A stretch of DNA of 64,000 bases from Pseudomonas sp. B21-056 (GCF_026016325.1 NZ_CP087203.1:3472001-3536000); one strand, 5' to 3'; positions 36,408-45,897 are shown, numbered from the stretch's first letter. The notes: a model not told the origin generated them from the sequence alone. Translations and numbers: made by a program.

Positions 36408-37199
36408 ATGATGCAAACGAACAGTTACGGACGGGATGCCGCAAACACACATCAGCCTGTAGACCCGCGTGGATTCTTTTCATCCTCGCTGACATTCATT
36501 CGCCGGCTCTGCCTGGCCATAGCAGCCCTGGGTGCGTTCTGTGCGCCGGCGCTGGCCCAGCAGGCAAATGCTCAATCGCTTTACAACAGCCTCGCCCACG
36601 CCGCGCCGGAACTCAATCCCCTGGCACTGAAAAGTGCCTTGAGCGCCATGCAATGCGCGGTCGCCAACGGAGCCCGCCAGGCCCGTCACCTGGCCGTGAT
36701 CGACTACTCGCAACCGTCCACGGCCCGGCGCCTGTGGATCTTCGACCTGCGGCAAAAGAAGCTGGTACTGCGCGACCTGGTGGCCCATGGGCAGAAATCC
36801 GGGGAGAACTTCGCCACGCAATTCTCCAATCGCCTGGGCAGCTACCAGTCCAGCCTGGGGCTGTTCCGCACGCAGGAAAGCTACCAGGGCACCCATGGCT
36901 ATTCGTTGCGCATGGATGGCCTGGAGCCCGGCTTCAATGACCAGGCCCGTGATCGCGCCATCGTGATCCACGCCGCCGACTATGTGAACCCGTTGTGGAG
37001 CCTGCGCCAGGGCCGTATCGGCCGTAGCCAGGGTTGCCCTGCCGTGCGCCCCCAGGTAGCGCGCCAGGTGATCGACAAGCTCAAGGGCGGGCAATTCATG
37101 TTTTCCTGGTACCCGGACCCGGGCTGGCTCAAGCGTTCGGCCTATCTCAACTGCCAGCCGCAGCAGGTGGCGAGTATTCTGGCTACCAGTGGTGGCTGA
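36408..37199 (+). CDS. Secreted L,D-transpeptidase catalytic-domain protein (YkuD_2 type)
   Basis: 263 residues from an ATG at 36408 (a second ATG follows at 36411; no strong ribosome site, so the start is unsure). A hydrophobic signal (FIRRLCLAIAALGAFCAPALAQ) is followed by a domain with VIDYSQPSTARRLWIFDL, DRAIVIHAADY (His) and GRSQGCPAVRP (Ser-x-Gly-Cys motif with the nucleophile Cys). This is the murein L,D-transpeptidase catalytic domain family. It is divergent from the YcbB-type gene, and the two share a promoter region of only about 66 bases. Confidence 0.82.
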   Translation: MMQTNSYGRDAANTHQPVDPRGFFSSSLTFIRRLCLAIAALGAFCAPALAQQANAQSLYNSLAHAAPELNPLALKSALSAMQCAVANGARQARHLAVIDYSQPSTARRLWIFDLRQKKLVLRDLVAHGQKSGENFATQFSNRLGSYQSSLGLFRTQESYQGTHGYSLRMDGLEPGFNDQARDRAIVIHAADYVNPLWSLRQGRIGRSQGCPAVRPQVARQVIDKLKGGQFMFSWYPDPGWLKRSAYLNCQPQQVASILATSGG

Positions 37200-37214
37200 A
37201 CACAGCGATAAACC

Positions 37215-37344
37215 TGTGGCGAGGGGATTCATCCCCGTTGGGCTGCGTAGCAGCCCCATTGCTGTGGACTCAGTATGTCTGACACACCGAGTTGGTGATT
37301 GAGGGCTGCTACGCAGCCCAACGGGGATAAATCCCCTCGCCACA
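37215..37344. repeat. REPIN, GTGGCGAGGGGAT family
   Basis: Left arm TGTGGCGAGGGGATTCATCC at 37215, right arm ending at 37344, with GGCTGCGTAGCAGCC-type inner hairpins. Lies between the transpeptidase gene and the methyltransferase gene. Confidence 0.9.
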
Positions 37345-37406
37345 AGGATTGCGCCTGATCAGCGGGTGGTTAAAATGCCGGCCTTTCGAATCGCCGGCGT
37401 TGCCTG

Positions 37407-38387
37407 ATGAACCCTGAAGCCCTTCAAACCCTGCAGACTCATTTACTGACCGCCCTGGCGTCCGTGCCTGAGGAAACCCGTCGTCTGTTTCATGGTCGCG
37501 GGCGCTGCTGGCCGGGGTTGGAGCAGGTCACCGTCGACTGGCTCCAGGGTGTGGTGCTGGTGTCCTTGTTCAAGGAGCCTGCGCCTGGGCAGTTGGACGA
37601 CTTGCTGTCGACCCTGCTCGCCATCACTGCGGCGCCGGCCTGGCAGCACAGCAAGGCTCATACCCTGGCCGTGCAGCATCGTTATCTTGCACAGAGCCTC
37701 ACCCAATGGCTGGTGGGCGAACCCATCGATGAATGGACCCTGACCGAAGGTGGCCTGCGTTACCGGATCGACCTGGGCAAGAAGCAGAACAACGGCCTGT
37801 TCCTCGACATGCGCTACGGCCGCGACTGGGTCCGGGCCAATGCCGCCGGCAAGCGTGTGCTGAACCTGTTCGCCTACACCTGCGGTTTCTCGGTAGCGGC
37901 CATCGCCGGTGGTGCACAGCACGTGGTCAATCTGGACATGTCCCGCGCGGCCCTGAGCCGGGGCCGCGACAACCATCGCTTGAACGGCCATGACCTGAGC
38001 CAGGTGAGTTTTCTCGGCCACGACCTGTTCAAGTCCTGGGGCAAGGTGATCAACGGCGGACCGTATGACTTGGTGATCATCGATCCGCCGACCTTCCAGA
38101 AAGGCAGTTTCCTGCTGACCAAGGACTACCAACGGGTGCTGCGTCGGTTGCCGGAATTGTTGACCGCCGACGGCACGGTGCTGGCCTGCAGCAACGACCC
38201 GGCCACCGGCCCGGACTTTCTCATCGATGGCGTCACCCGTGAGGCGCCTGGCTTGGCGTTCAAGCAACGCCTGGCCAACCCGCCGGAATTTCCTGATGTC
38301 GACAGTCAGTGCGGCCTGAAGGCGCTGGTCTTCACAGCGGTGACTCCGGCCACCAGGAAAGCGGTAGATCCGGCCACCAGGGAGTGA
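37407..38387 (+). CDS. Class I SAM-dependent methyltransferase (RlmI/RlmK-like)
   Basis: 326 residues. The Rossmann methyltransferase core is GKRVLNLFAYTCGFSVAAIAGG (motif I), VVNLDMSRAALSRGRDNHRLNG, and IIDPPTFQKGSF as motif IV (DPPxF). The preceding GKKQNNGLFLDMRYGRDWV is typical of RlmI/RlmK-type 23S rRNA methyltransferases, so an RNA substrate is likely, but the usual PUA or THUMP part is not evident. Its last 56 bases overlap the 3' end of the large LRR gene on the other strand, and its extreme C-terminus (TPATRKAVDPATRE) comes from a short duplicated sequence. Confidence 0.85.
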   Translation: MNPEALQTLQTHLLTALASVPEETRRLFHGRGRCWPGLEQVTVDWLQGVVLVSLFKEPAPGQLDDLLSTLLAITAAPAWQHSKAHTLAVQHRYLAQSLTQWLVGEPIDEWTLTEGGLRYRIDLGKKQNNGLFLDMRYGRDWVRANAAGKRVLNLFAYTCGFSVAAIAGGAQHVVNLDMSRAALSRGRDNHRLNGHDLSQVSFLGHDLFKSWGKVINGGPYDLVIIDPPTFQKGSFLLTKDYQRVLRRLPELLTADGTVLACSNDPATGPDFLIDGVTREAPGLAFKQRLANPPEFPDVDSQCGLKALVFTAVTPATRKAVDPATRE

Positions 38388-41300
38388 CCAGGCCCGTGGT
38401 CACCCGACGCACCAACGCCTCGATCTCCCGGCTCTTGACCGAGCGGTAGATGGCCATGGTGCGGCGCAGCTGATCCTCGGTGAGGGTCACAGGCTGGCCT
38501 GAAGTCCAATCCACATCCGCCACGGCCTCGAGCCCGACGCGGCGCCAGACGAGCCGCTCACCTTCCGTGACAGACTCCCAGGCACTGGGCAAGTCGGCGT
38601 CCGGCTGCTTCAGGTTATCCAGCATGACCTGGGGCCATCGGGACGGATCCACGGGCCCGCTGAAGGCGTCCACCAGATCCTCATCCACCGTCTCCCAGAG
38701 CGCCAGTCCTTCAGACCACTCATGGGACATCAGGCCCAGGTAGGGTCGCCAGGTCATTTCGCCCATGCGAGGGGTCTGATCGTTGCTGTTGAAGGTGTCC
38801 TGGGCTTCGCAGAGCCAGTCGATGAACGCCTCCCGGGTCATATGTATATGGCGCTGCAAGAGATCGGGATAGCGCTCCTGCAGCGCATGTTCCCAGTAGG
38901 TGTGCTGGTCAGCCATGAACAGCGCAAACGGCGGGCTGTTCCGGGCCAGTCGCGCACGCATGACCGACTCGAACATGGTGAAGTGCAACTCCAGCTCGGC
39001 GAGGTCGGGTGGCTGCCTGTCCAGGCTCCGCGCATTCACGCGCCCACGCAGTTGCCTCAGTTGCTGATCGAAATCCGTCAGCAGCGTCGGCAGGCGTCCA
39101 TGCACGTCTTGATAGCCGATATAGTGCTGCAACACGGTGGCAGCCCTCTGTCGCTCCTCGAAAGCCAGACCGGTAGGTAAACGAGCATCAGCGTCGCGGA
39201 TACTGGCAGAGAACCAGTCGATGAAACTGCGCATCCCGGGATCATCCCGGGCGACTTCCAATGCCCTCTGCAGCGAAGGAGAGGTGTACAGCCACTCGTC
39301 GACGCTGTAGTGAAAAACCTCGGGCATCAATGCACGAATGGCATCGATCTGGGCACTGGGCAGCGGATTGTCGTCAAGCCAGATCCCCAGCGTGTCCTGG
39401 TCCGATACGCGGCCCAGCGCAGGGATCAGGTCATCCTGGATATTGGTGATGCGGTTGCCCCTGAGATCGACGACAAACATATCGGACAGCGGCGCGTCGG
39501 ATTGACTGGTCAGCACTGACAAGACCAATGGGGGCACCCGATCGAGCCCGGTCCTGGCCAGTTCCAGTTCCATCAGGTTCGCCAGCTCCGGCAATTCGGG
39601 CAGGTCCCGGCAGTTGTTTTCCCTCAGGCGCAGCTCCTGTAATTGCGTGGCTGTTCGCAGGAATGCGCTGCCTTCTTCGTCCAGGCGCAGGCCACAGCGC
39701 TCCAGATTCAGCGCGCGCAAGCCCGGCAACGCGGTGGTCAGAGCCTGCAACTGCTCGGGTGTGAAGTTCACATTGTCGGACCAGATGACTTCATGCAGGG
39801 AGGGCAAGGTGGACAAGCTGTTGATGGCCGCGATCACTTCGGCGCTGGTGCCCGCCTCGGCGCCGCTGCTGATCCCTGACAGGTTCAAGGTCCATAACGG
39901 GATAGGCGTGCCGTTGCCAAGCAGAGGGGTGAATACATTCGCGTCCAGGTGCAACGGATTGCGGCCCAGTGACAGGTCCACCAACGCCCGCAACTCAGCC
40001 ACGGCTACGGGGACGGCGGTGAGATGATTGCCCTGCAGGTTCAACATATCGATGCCGGGGAACATTCGCAGGAAGTCCGAAGGGTCCTCGACCAGGCCCA
40101 TGTGGGTCAGGATCACCGATTCGATATGCTCGAAACGAACGGTGACAGGCGGCAGCCGGCCGATGTCGATACTGTCCAACCGTAACACTTGTTCGCTGCC
40201 CTCCCTGCCCGGATCAGGTGTGCGCTGCCAGGCCCGGCGGAGTTCCCTCGCGACGGCACGCCGTTGCCCAAGCAGCGCCTCCCGGTCCAGGGTCTGCTCG
40301 ACAGGATGGTGAAAACCTTCGTGGTCCACCCATTGATGCAACCCTTCATCCAGGGTGGCCCATTCGCTCTCCAGCCGGTAGAGCATATCTACCAGGCCAA
40401 TGCCCTGGCGTTCGGCCTGCCTCGTCAGGCGCAGCCGCATGCGTGTGAGGGCTTCCCCCGCGTGAGCGGGGAATAGCCGCTCCAGACGCTCATCGAGGCT
40501 GAAGAGCCAGTTCTCCAGCGCAAGCCGACCACGGCCGCTGAGGGGATAGACGAGGTGTCCGTTCAGCCATTGCGGACGCGACCCGATGCTGCCCAGGCTG
40601 CGCATCGACAGGTAGGGACGCAGGGCCTGCCGGTCGTCCAGGGCCTGTACCAACAATTGGTTGCGCAGCTTGTCCGCCTCCCAGATGTTCAAGCCCAGCG
40701 CGCTGCGGGCGTCGTCTGGCATGGCCCTCAGCAGCGCGTCCTCCAGGCTCAAGGCACCCGCCAGTTCTTCGCCGGTTTCGTCAAAGGGGCGATACCTTTC
40801 ACCTTCCTGGCGGACGACTTTGATCGGCCCGGAATCTCCCAGCTCAAGTGGCTCCGGCAGCTCGCGCAACCACAGGCGCACGCGCACCCGACCGCGTAGC
40901 CGGGGCATATTGGCCAGCAGACTCATGACAATGCGATCCCGATCGACACTGCTTTCGCCACGCTCCAGGGCACGCAGGGCACGGCTCAGGCGCAACTCTC
41001 GCAGGGCCTCGGCACTTCGCTTGCCGAGGTTCTCCGGCACCCGGCCTTCAAGCAAACGCTGTCGATCTTTACCTGAAACCCCACGGACAAGCTCGTTGGC
41101 GATGGATTCAGGCAAGCCGGGGAACGCTCGGGTCAGGGGAGCAGCCAATGGATCGAGCCTGGTTGACCGGGCCATGGCCATGGTCACCCGCCTGGCATCG
41201 CGCTCCAGGCCCGCGGCCCAACGCCCGCCCAACAGGCGACTGCGCTCCAGCGGGCGCAAGCCGAGACTGTTCTGGCCCAGCAGCGCGGTCTGTTCATCCA

Positions 41301-43479
41301 CCCTCAGGCCATCCAGGATCCGAGCGGCCCAGGTGTCGTGCACAAGGTCCGCCTGGCTCAACAGGATCGAGCGTGTGTCGGCCGCGTCGCCCACGGGGTA
41401 AAGCCTCACGCCATCGTGGTAGCGCAGCGTCATGTCCTCCGGCCAGCCCGGTAGCTCCGCGAGGGTCTGGACGATGCGAAAATGCAGCCCCTGCGCGGCT
41501 TCGCCACGGCGCAGGCGCTCGATCGTGTGCTGCACCGCTTGCCAGTTCCGTGCTTCGTCCAGGGCATCGGCCAAGATGGCCGGCATTGGCCGCGCCTCTA
41601 CTTGCAGGTAGCGCAAATGCGCTTCGCTGATACCGACCTGACGCTGCACGGCAAGGAGCGTAGGGTTGTCCAGTTCGGCAGGCGTCTCGGCGAACGTGCG
41701 CAACAGCTCCAGATTGCCGCGCTGCAACGGGTTGCGATGTGCCCACTGCCAGCCACGGGTGCGATTCCATTGCATCGGCGGCGTAACGCCTTTGTGCCCG
41801 GAAGGCAAACGCAAGCTCATATTGTCCCGTGTACCTTGTACTTCGAAGTAGCGCTCCTCGATCCGCACCCACGCCTCATCTGGTGTGCGCCAGACACCCC
41901 AGGCGTCCTGCTCGGCCGCCACGGGTGGCAAGCGCCGGGCTTCGAAGGGGCGAACGTCGCCATTCCACAGGCGGGTAGTGCCATCCGCCACGGGCATGGG
42001 CTCGATGGCGGAGCCGACAAAGCCCAGGTAAGCGCCTTGAGCGATCCCGAACAACACATTGAAAATATGCTCGATACCTTCCTGCGCGTGGCCTTCGTTG
42101 AATGCCTGGATACCTTCGAATATTTCATACACCAGGCGCACGCCACCCACCACCGCAGCGCCCATGCCGATGGGCGTGCAGAACGGGAAAAGGGTCGCGG
42201 CAATCATCAGCGAACGCTCGACCAGGCTTTCCCAGTATTCGATGCGAGCCAGCAGTGCCCGCCAGTCCTGATCCCGGGTCGGAACCATCAGCGCCGAGGC
42301 ATTGGCCAGCGCATGTCCACGCCATTCATGGTAGGCGCCGTGCCAATGATTCTCGCGCAGGTCATTCAGGCCCCAAGCCACCTTGGGAACAGGGATTCTA
42401 ATGCGCCGGTGATTACCGCCCTCACCCCGCTCGCCCTCGCGCCAATCGGTGATGCGCGCGTAGATTTCCTGGAAGAGATTGAGGTTGTCCGCGACCGTCC
42501 ACTCCACCTGATCGTGCAGAGCCGTCCCCAGGCGGGCCTGCAGGCGCAACGGAAAATATTGCGCCAGGCCTTGGCGATAACTGCGTTTACGGACCCGTTC
42601 GGTCAACTCTGCCGACAACGCCTGCAGGCTCGGAAACTGCTTGAGCGGTGCCACTGTATCGTGGGGCATGTGCAGGACCACCGGGCGAACCCCCTTGGCA
42701 TCGCCCGCCAGCCCCCAGTACACCCGAACGCCGAACAACGGCACGGACAGCAACTCCAGCGTCTTGACCTCACACGCCAGCGGCGCCACGGATGGCTCTT
42801 CGAGATGGACGCCAACGTAGGCCAGCAGCCGCTCGCCGGTGTTATCCAGACGCCCAGCCAGCTTCGCTTCGTAGGCATCATGCACCAACAGACTGCGTGC
42901 ATACGCCATGTGGGCCTTGGCCACGCCAGGGACTTCGCGGGTGATGCGAGGCAGCTTGCGCTCGAGCAACCGTTGATAAGCCCCACCGACATCCATGTGC
43001 CGACAGAGGCTGGCGAAACTGGCTGGGCTCATGGCCAGTGGCGCGGTAGACGATGGCGTATCGCCTCGGTAGAACTCTCCCCGCCTGCCCTGGATGAACA
43101 GCTCGCCCTTCTTGTCGAAGTCCCCTCCGGCGCCGGCGTCGGCGGGGGGATAATTGCCCATGGCGGCTTCGACCACCGACAGTGAGGGATCGATGACGGA
43201 AGGGCCACGCCTGACCCGTGCCCGGCGTATTGCATCCGCGACGCTACCGCCGCCATTCACCTGGTTCCAGCCCTGCAACTGCGGCTGCGCCTTGAGCCGA
43301 TCGAGGGTGAATGTATAAGGCGCCGGCAGATCGGTGAGCAACGCATTGAGTGCGTCGCTGTCGCGCTGCAGTTGCCGGGTCAGTACCTTGAAGCGTTCCT
43401 GCTGGGGCCGTGTGGCCCGCGTCAGCCAGGAAGGCAGCCTGGCCTTGATGAACTCGACATGGGTATCGAGGGTAGACAT
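38332..43479 (-). CDS. Giant LRR toxin/effector-like protein (1715 residues)
   Basis: 1715 residues, no signal peptide. The N-terminal 1000 residues resemble the dermonecrotic-toxin-like region (DUF6543 type) of Pseudomonas LRR effectors, with one clear hydrophobic helix around 430-460 (SLMIAATLFPFCTPIGMGAA). Residues about 1130-1350 hold leucine-rich repeats, e.g. MLNLQGNHLTAVPVAV, LRALNLERCGLRL and LQELRLRENNCRDLP. The C-terminal 360 residues would be where a NEL E3 ligase sits in relatives, but no CxD-type active site is visible: only one Cys, in DWLCEAQD. No secretion genes are nearby. Function unknown; effector or contact toxin are the best guesses. Confidence 0.82.
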   Translation of the reverse strand: MSTLDTHVEFIKARLPSWLTRATRPQQERFKVLTRQLQRDSDALNALLTDLPAPYTFTLDRLKAQPQLQGWNQVNGGGSVADAIRRARVRRGPSVIDPSLSVVEAAMGNYPPADAGAGGDFDKKGELFIQGRRGEFYRGDTPSSTAPLAMSPASFASLCRHMDVGGAYQRLLERKLPRITREVPGVAKAHMAYARSLLVHDAYEAKLAGRLDNTGERLLAYVGVHLEEPSVAPLACEVKTLELLSVPLFGVRVYWGLAGDAKGVRPVVLHMPHDTVAPLKQFPSLQALSAELTERVRKRSYRQGLAQYFPLRLQARLGTALHDQVEWTVADNLNLFQEIYARITDWREGERGEGGNHRRIRIPVPKVAWGLNDLRENHWHGAYHEWRGHALANASALMVPTRDQDWRALLARIEYWESLVERSLMIAATLFPFCTPIGMGAAVVGGVRLVYEIFEGIQAFNEGHAQEGIEHIFNVLFGIAQGAYLGFVGSAIEPMPVADGTTRLWNGDVRPFEARRLPPVAAEQDAWGVWRTPDEAWVRIEERYFEVQGTRDNMSLRLPSGHKGVTPPMQWNRTRGWQWAHRNPLQRGNLELLRTFAETPAELDNPTLLAVQRQVGISEAHLRYLQVEARPMPAILADALDEARNWQAVQHTIERLRRGEAAQGLHFRIVQTLAELPGWPEDMTLRYHDGVRLYPVGDAADTRSILLSQADLVHDTWAARILDGLRVDEQTALLGQNSLGLRPLERSRLLGGRWAAGLERDARRVTMAMARSTRLDPLAAPLTRAFPGLPESIANELVRGVSGKDRQRLLEGRVPENLGKRSAEALRELRLSRALRALERGESSVDRDRIVMSLLANMPRLRGRVRVRLWLRELPEPLELGDSGPIKVVRQEGERYRPFDETGEELAGALSLEDALLRAMPDDARSALGLNIWEADKLRNQLLVQALDDRQALRPYLSMRSLGSIGSRPQWLNGHLVYPLSGRGRLALENWLFSLDERLERLFPAHAGEALTRMRLRLTRQAERQGIGLVDMLYRLESEWATLDEGLHQWVDHEGFHHPVEQTLDREALLGQRRAVARELRRAWQRTPDPGREGSEQVLRLDSIDIGRLPPVTVRFEHIESVILTHMGLVEDPSDFLRMFPGIDMLNLQGNHLTAVPVAVAELRALVDLSLGRNPLHLDANVFTPLLGNGTPIPLWTLNLSGISSGAEAGTSAEVIAAINSLSTLPSLHEVIWSDNVNFTPEQLQALTTALPGLRALNLERCGLRLDEEGSAFLRTATQLQELRLRENNCRDLPELPELANLMELELARTGLDRVPPLVLSVLTSQSDAPLSDMFVVDLRGNRITNIQDDLIPALGRVSDQDTLGIWLDDNPLPSAQIDAIRALMPEVFHYSVDEWLYTSPSLQRALEVARDDPGMRSFIDWFSASIRDADARLPTGLAFEERQRAATVLQHYIGYQDVHGRLPTLLTDFDQQLRQLRGRVNARSLDRQPPDLAELELHFTMFESVMRARLARNSPPFALFMADQHTYWEHALQERYPDLLQRHIHMTREAFIDWLCEAQDTFNSNDQTPRMGEMTWRPYLGLMSHEWSEGLALWETVDEDLVDAFSGPVDPSRWPQVMLDNLKQPDADLPSAWESVTEGERLVWRRVGLEAVADVDWTSGQPVTLTEDQLRRTMAIYRSVKSREIEALVRRVTTGLVTPWWPDLPLSWWPESPL

Positions 43480-43618
43480 GGTGGACCTCCATCCTTGGGG
43501 GCGATTGGGAATTCGGGATGTAACCTGCGCTCAACCGGCGCGAGCCCGATGCTCCAAGAAATGCCGGTCTTTTGAAACCGTGCAACCGTTGCAAGGGGTT
43601 GCGGGTCCGTAGCCGCCC

Positions 43619-44221
43619 TCACACCAGCAACGTCAACCACGCCGACGCCAGCAGCAACACCGCCATACTCCGGTTGAACCGCCCCATCGCCACAGCGGAA
43701 CGGCAGAACCTGGCAGCGCCGAGGCCCAGGTACGCCCAGACGGTCATGCACGGGATCGAGATCGCAAAAAACGCCAGGGACAGCCACAGCACCCGCACGG
43801 TGCGGTCGGCTTCGGCGCCGGCAAACACGCTGACCACCGCCAGCGCCATCATCCAGGTCTTCGGGTTCACCAACTGCAAACCGGCCGCTCCAGCCAGGCC
43901 GAGCCTCGGGCCCTCAACAGGCTGATCGGGGTCGATGGCCTGGGCCGGCGCGCTGAAAATCTGCCAGGCCATCCAGCTCAGCCAGGCGATGCCGGCCCAG
44001 GACAGTGCCGTCTGAATCGTGGCGTGGCGGGCCAGTACATCCCCCAGCCCTGTGCCGACCAGCAACACCAGCAAAGCCGCCGCGGCACAGGCCCCCAGGA
44101 TGATCGGAAATGTAGTCGGCAGGCCAAAGCGCGAGCTATGGCTCAACACCAGGATATTGGTCGGGCCCGGCGTGATGGAGGCGACAAACGCGAACAGGGC
44201 AAATGGCAGTAACTGGTCCAT
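43619..44221 (-). CDS. LysE/RhtB-family exporter
   Basis: 200 residues, about six membrane segments. The family start FALFAFVASITPGPTNILVL carries the TPGPxN signature, and GAAGLQLVNPKTWMM is the second family motif (NPK). LysE/RhtB proteins export amino acids or homoserine-type compounds. An AraC regulator gene lies 53 bases upstream on the same strand and is likely its regulator. Confidence 0.92.
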   Translation of the reverse strand: MDQLLPFALFAFVASITPGPTNILVLSHSSRFGLPTTFPIILGACAAAALLVLLVGTGLGDVLARHATIQTALSWAGIAWLSWMAWQIFSAPAQAIDPDQPVEGPRLGLAGAAGLQLVNPKTWMMALAVVSVFAGAEADRTVRVLWLSLAFFAISIPCMTVWAYLGLGAARFCRSAVAMGRFNRSMAVLLLASAWLTLLV

Positions 44222-44274
44222 GGAGCAACGTCTCGATAGATGATCGTCACTTGATCATCCCCAGGCGGCCGCCC

Positions 44275-45111
44275 TTAGTCTGGAACGTTTGAGCAGCGTT
44301 TGCGGTAGTCCGCCGGGCTCATCCGATAGGCGCGCTGGAACCAGCGGCCCAAGTGGCTCTGATCGGAAAAGCCGAGCGATGCAGCCACCACCGCGGCACT
44401 CTCGCCACGCGCCAGCAACCGTCGCGCCCGGGCCAGTCGCAATTGGATCAGATAGGCGTGGGGTGCCAGGCCGAACGCTGCCTTGAACGCACGGGTCAGG
44501 CGGAACCGATCGACACCGGTGATCCGCGCCAGGTCATCCAGGCCAATGTCTTCGTTCAGGTGACTGTGCAGATAATCACGGGCCTGCTGCGCAACCAATG
44601 GCAGGCGCGGATCGGGGTTGATCCGGGCCCGCCAGTGCAGGTGTTGGGTCAGGTTGGCCAACAAGGTGTCGAGTGCCGTCTGGCGGACAATGCGGATTTC
44701 CTGGTCGTGCAGGCTCTGGAACGCCAGGGCCGTGGCGTTCGCCAACCGCGCATCATCGGCCAGGGTGGCGGCGAATCCCAACTGCCCGTTCTCAGGGGCG
44801 ACGTCGAACAACGAACGCAGCTCACGCTCCAGCCAGTGGGGCTCGAGGTACAAAGTGCGATAGGTGAAACCGCCGACCTGGGGGGCATGCCCGTCGTGGA
44901 GTTCGCCGGGCTCCAGCAGGAAGACCTTGCCCGGCGTGCTGTTGTGCTGCTGGCGGCGACAATGAAACTGCTGCACGCCCTCCTCGGTCACGCCGACCAG
45001 GTACGCGTCATGCCAATGGGGATCGTAGGCATGCCCTTCAAAATGCGCGCGCACGGTCTCGATACCGGACGTGGCGTCCTGCTTGAGATCGATCCAGTTG
45101 CGCGAGGTCAT
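44275..45111 (-). CDS. AraC-family regulator with cupin sensor domain
   Basis: 278 residues. The N-terminal AraC_binding cupin has HFEGHAYDPHWHDAYLVGV and FLLEPGELHDGHA, which suggests a small-molecule pocket. The C-terminal AraC HTH pair is LDDLARITGVDRFRLTRAFK and AAVVAASLGFSDQSHLGRWF, ending YRMSPADYRKRC. It lies upstream of and codirectional with the LysE gene, fitting control of amino-acid export. Confidence 0.92.
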   Translation of the reverse strand: MTSRNWIDLKQDATSGIETVRAHFEGHAYDPHWHDAYLVGVTEEGVQQFHCRRQQHNSTPGKVFLLEPGELHDGHAPQVGGFTYRTLYLEPHWLERELRSLFDVAPENGQLGFAATLADDARLANATALAFQSLHDQEIRIVRQTALDTLLANLTQHLHWRARINPDPRLPLVAQQARDYLHSHLNEDIGLDDLARITGVDRFRLTRAFKAAFGLAPHAYLIQLRLARARRLLARGESAAVVAASLGFSDQSHLGRWFQRAYRMSPADYRKRCSNVPD

Positions 45112-45215
45112 GGGTTGCCCTGTCTGATTTGTCCGCGTGGGCAGGTTAACTGCTCAAGGTGAGGACGGTCTGGAAGATTTGTGCAGCAAAATTCTGCAGG
45201 CCCTTCACAGATCCT

Positions 45216-45304
45216 TGTGGGAGCGAGCCTGCTCGCGATAGCGGTCTATCAGTCACTACAGTGTCGACTGATAGACCGCTATCGCGAGCAGGCTCGCTCC
45301 CACA
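45216..45304. repeat. REPIN with a 39-base perfect stem
   Basis: The two arms, each starting with TGTGGGAGCGAGCCTGCTCG, are perfect inverse copies over 39 bases and are separated by an 11-base loop (ACTACAGTGTC). The pairing runs past the REP arm into CGATAGCGGTCTATCAGTC. It lies between the AraC regulator gene and the GlcG-type gene. Confidence 0.93.
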
Positions 45305-45324
45305 TTGAATGCCCTCCTCCCCGG

Positions 45325-45750
45325 TCAAGGATCAGGAACCAGGGCCGGCAACACCGCCTCCAGCGCCAGTCGCGCCAGTTCGGCATCCTGCTCGGACTTG
45401 ACACCGGACACGCCGATGGCACCGATGCACTGTCCATCGTGGCGAATGCTCAAACCGCCTTCGAGCATGCCATGCAGATGTGGCGCACTGAGGAAGGCGT
45501 AGCGACCGCCGTTGATCATGTCTTCGAAAAACTTGCTGTCACGCCGGCCCATGGCCGCGGTGCGGGCTTTCTCGCTGGCGATGTAGGCCGATAGCGGCGA
45601 AGCACCGTCCAGCCGCAACAGACCAAGGGGATGGCCGCCATCGTCCACCACGCAGACCGACACGGCCCATTGACGCTGGTGCGCCAGCTCCTTGGCTGCC
45701 ACCAGCAACTGCGCGACGTCTTGTTCGGTAAGTACTGCCTTGGTTTTCAT
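45325..45750 (-). CDS. GlcG/HbpS-family (DUF336) protein
   Basis: 141 residues from the ATG at 45750, with GGAGGGATTG just ahead. The family signature is AKELAHQRQWAVSVCVVDDG followed by HPLGLLRLDGASPLSAYIAS/EKARTAA, ending GGLSIRHDGQCIGAIGVSG. These small proteins bind heme or cobalamin or act in aromatic and glycolate pathways; the role is not firm. A VanR-type operator lies in its upstream region (45853-45860), so it is probably coregulated with vanAB, from which it is divergent. Confidence 0.88.
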   Translation of the reverse strand: MKTKAVLTEQDVAQLLVAAKELAHQRQWAVSVCVVDDGGHPLGLLRLDGASPLSAYIASEKARTAAMGRRDSKFFEDMINGGRYAFLSAPHLHGMLEGGLSIRHDGQCIGAIGVSGVKSEQDAELARLALEAVLPALVPDP

Positions 45751-45852
45751 CAATCCCTCCGAGGTGCCATGAAAAAGCCCGTGCCGCAGTATGTCCTTCA
45801 CGACAGTTTGAGCCAACCCGTTCGAAATCCTGCCCTCGTGCGACAGCATCAG

Positions 45853-45860
45853 TGGATCCA
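45853..45860. promoter_or_regulatory. VanR operator, copy near the glcG-type gene
   Basis: Palindromic core TGGATCCA. On the minus strand it reads TTAATGGATCCACTG, matching the copy at 45927 on the plus strand. The Caulobacter VanR operator has the same GGATCC core (ATTGGATCCAAT). Placed 102 bases upstream of the ATG at 45750. Confidence 0.68.
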
Positions 45861-45897
45861 TTAAAAATGAAATACCAAGCAGCTCATCAATAATTCA

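Noticed and set aside
38332..39430. NEL ubiquitin-ligase domain at the C-terminus of the LRR protein
   Set aside because: The CxD-type catalytic motif is not visible, so the domain is not claimed.
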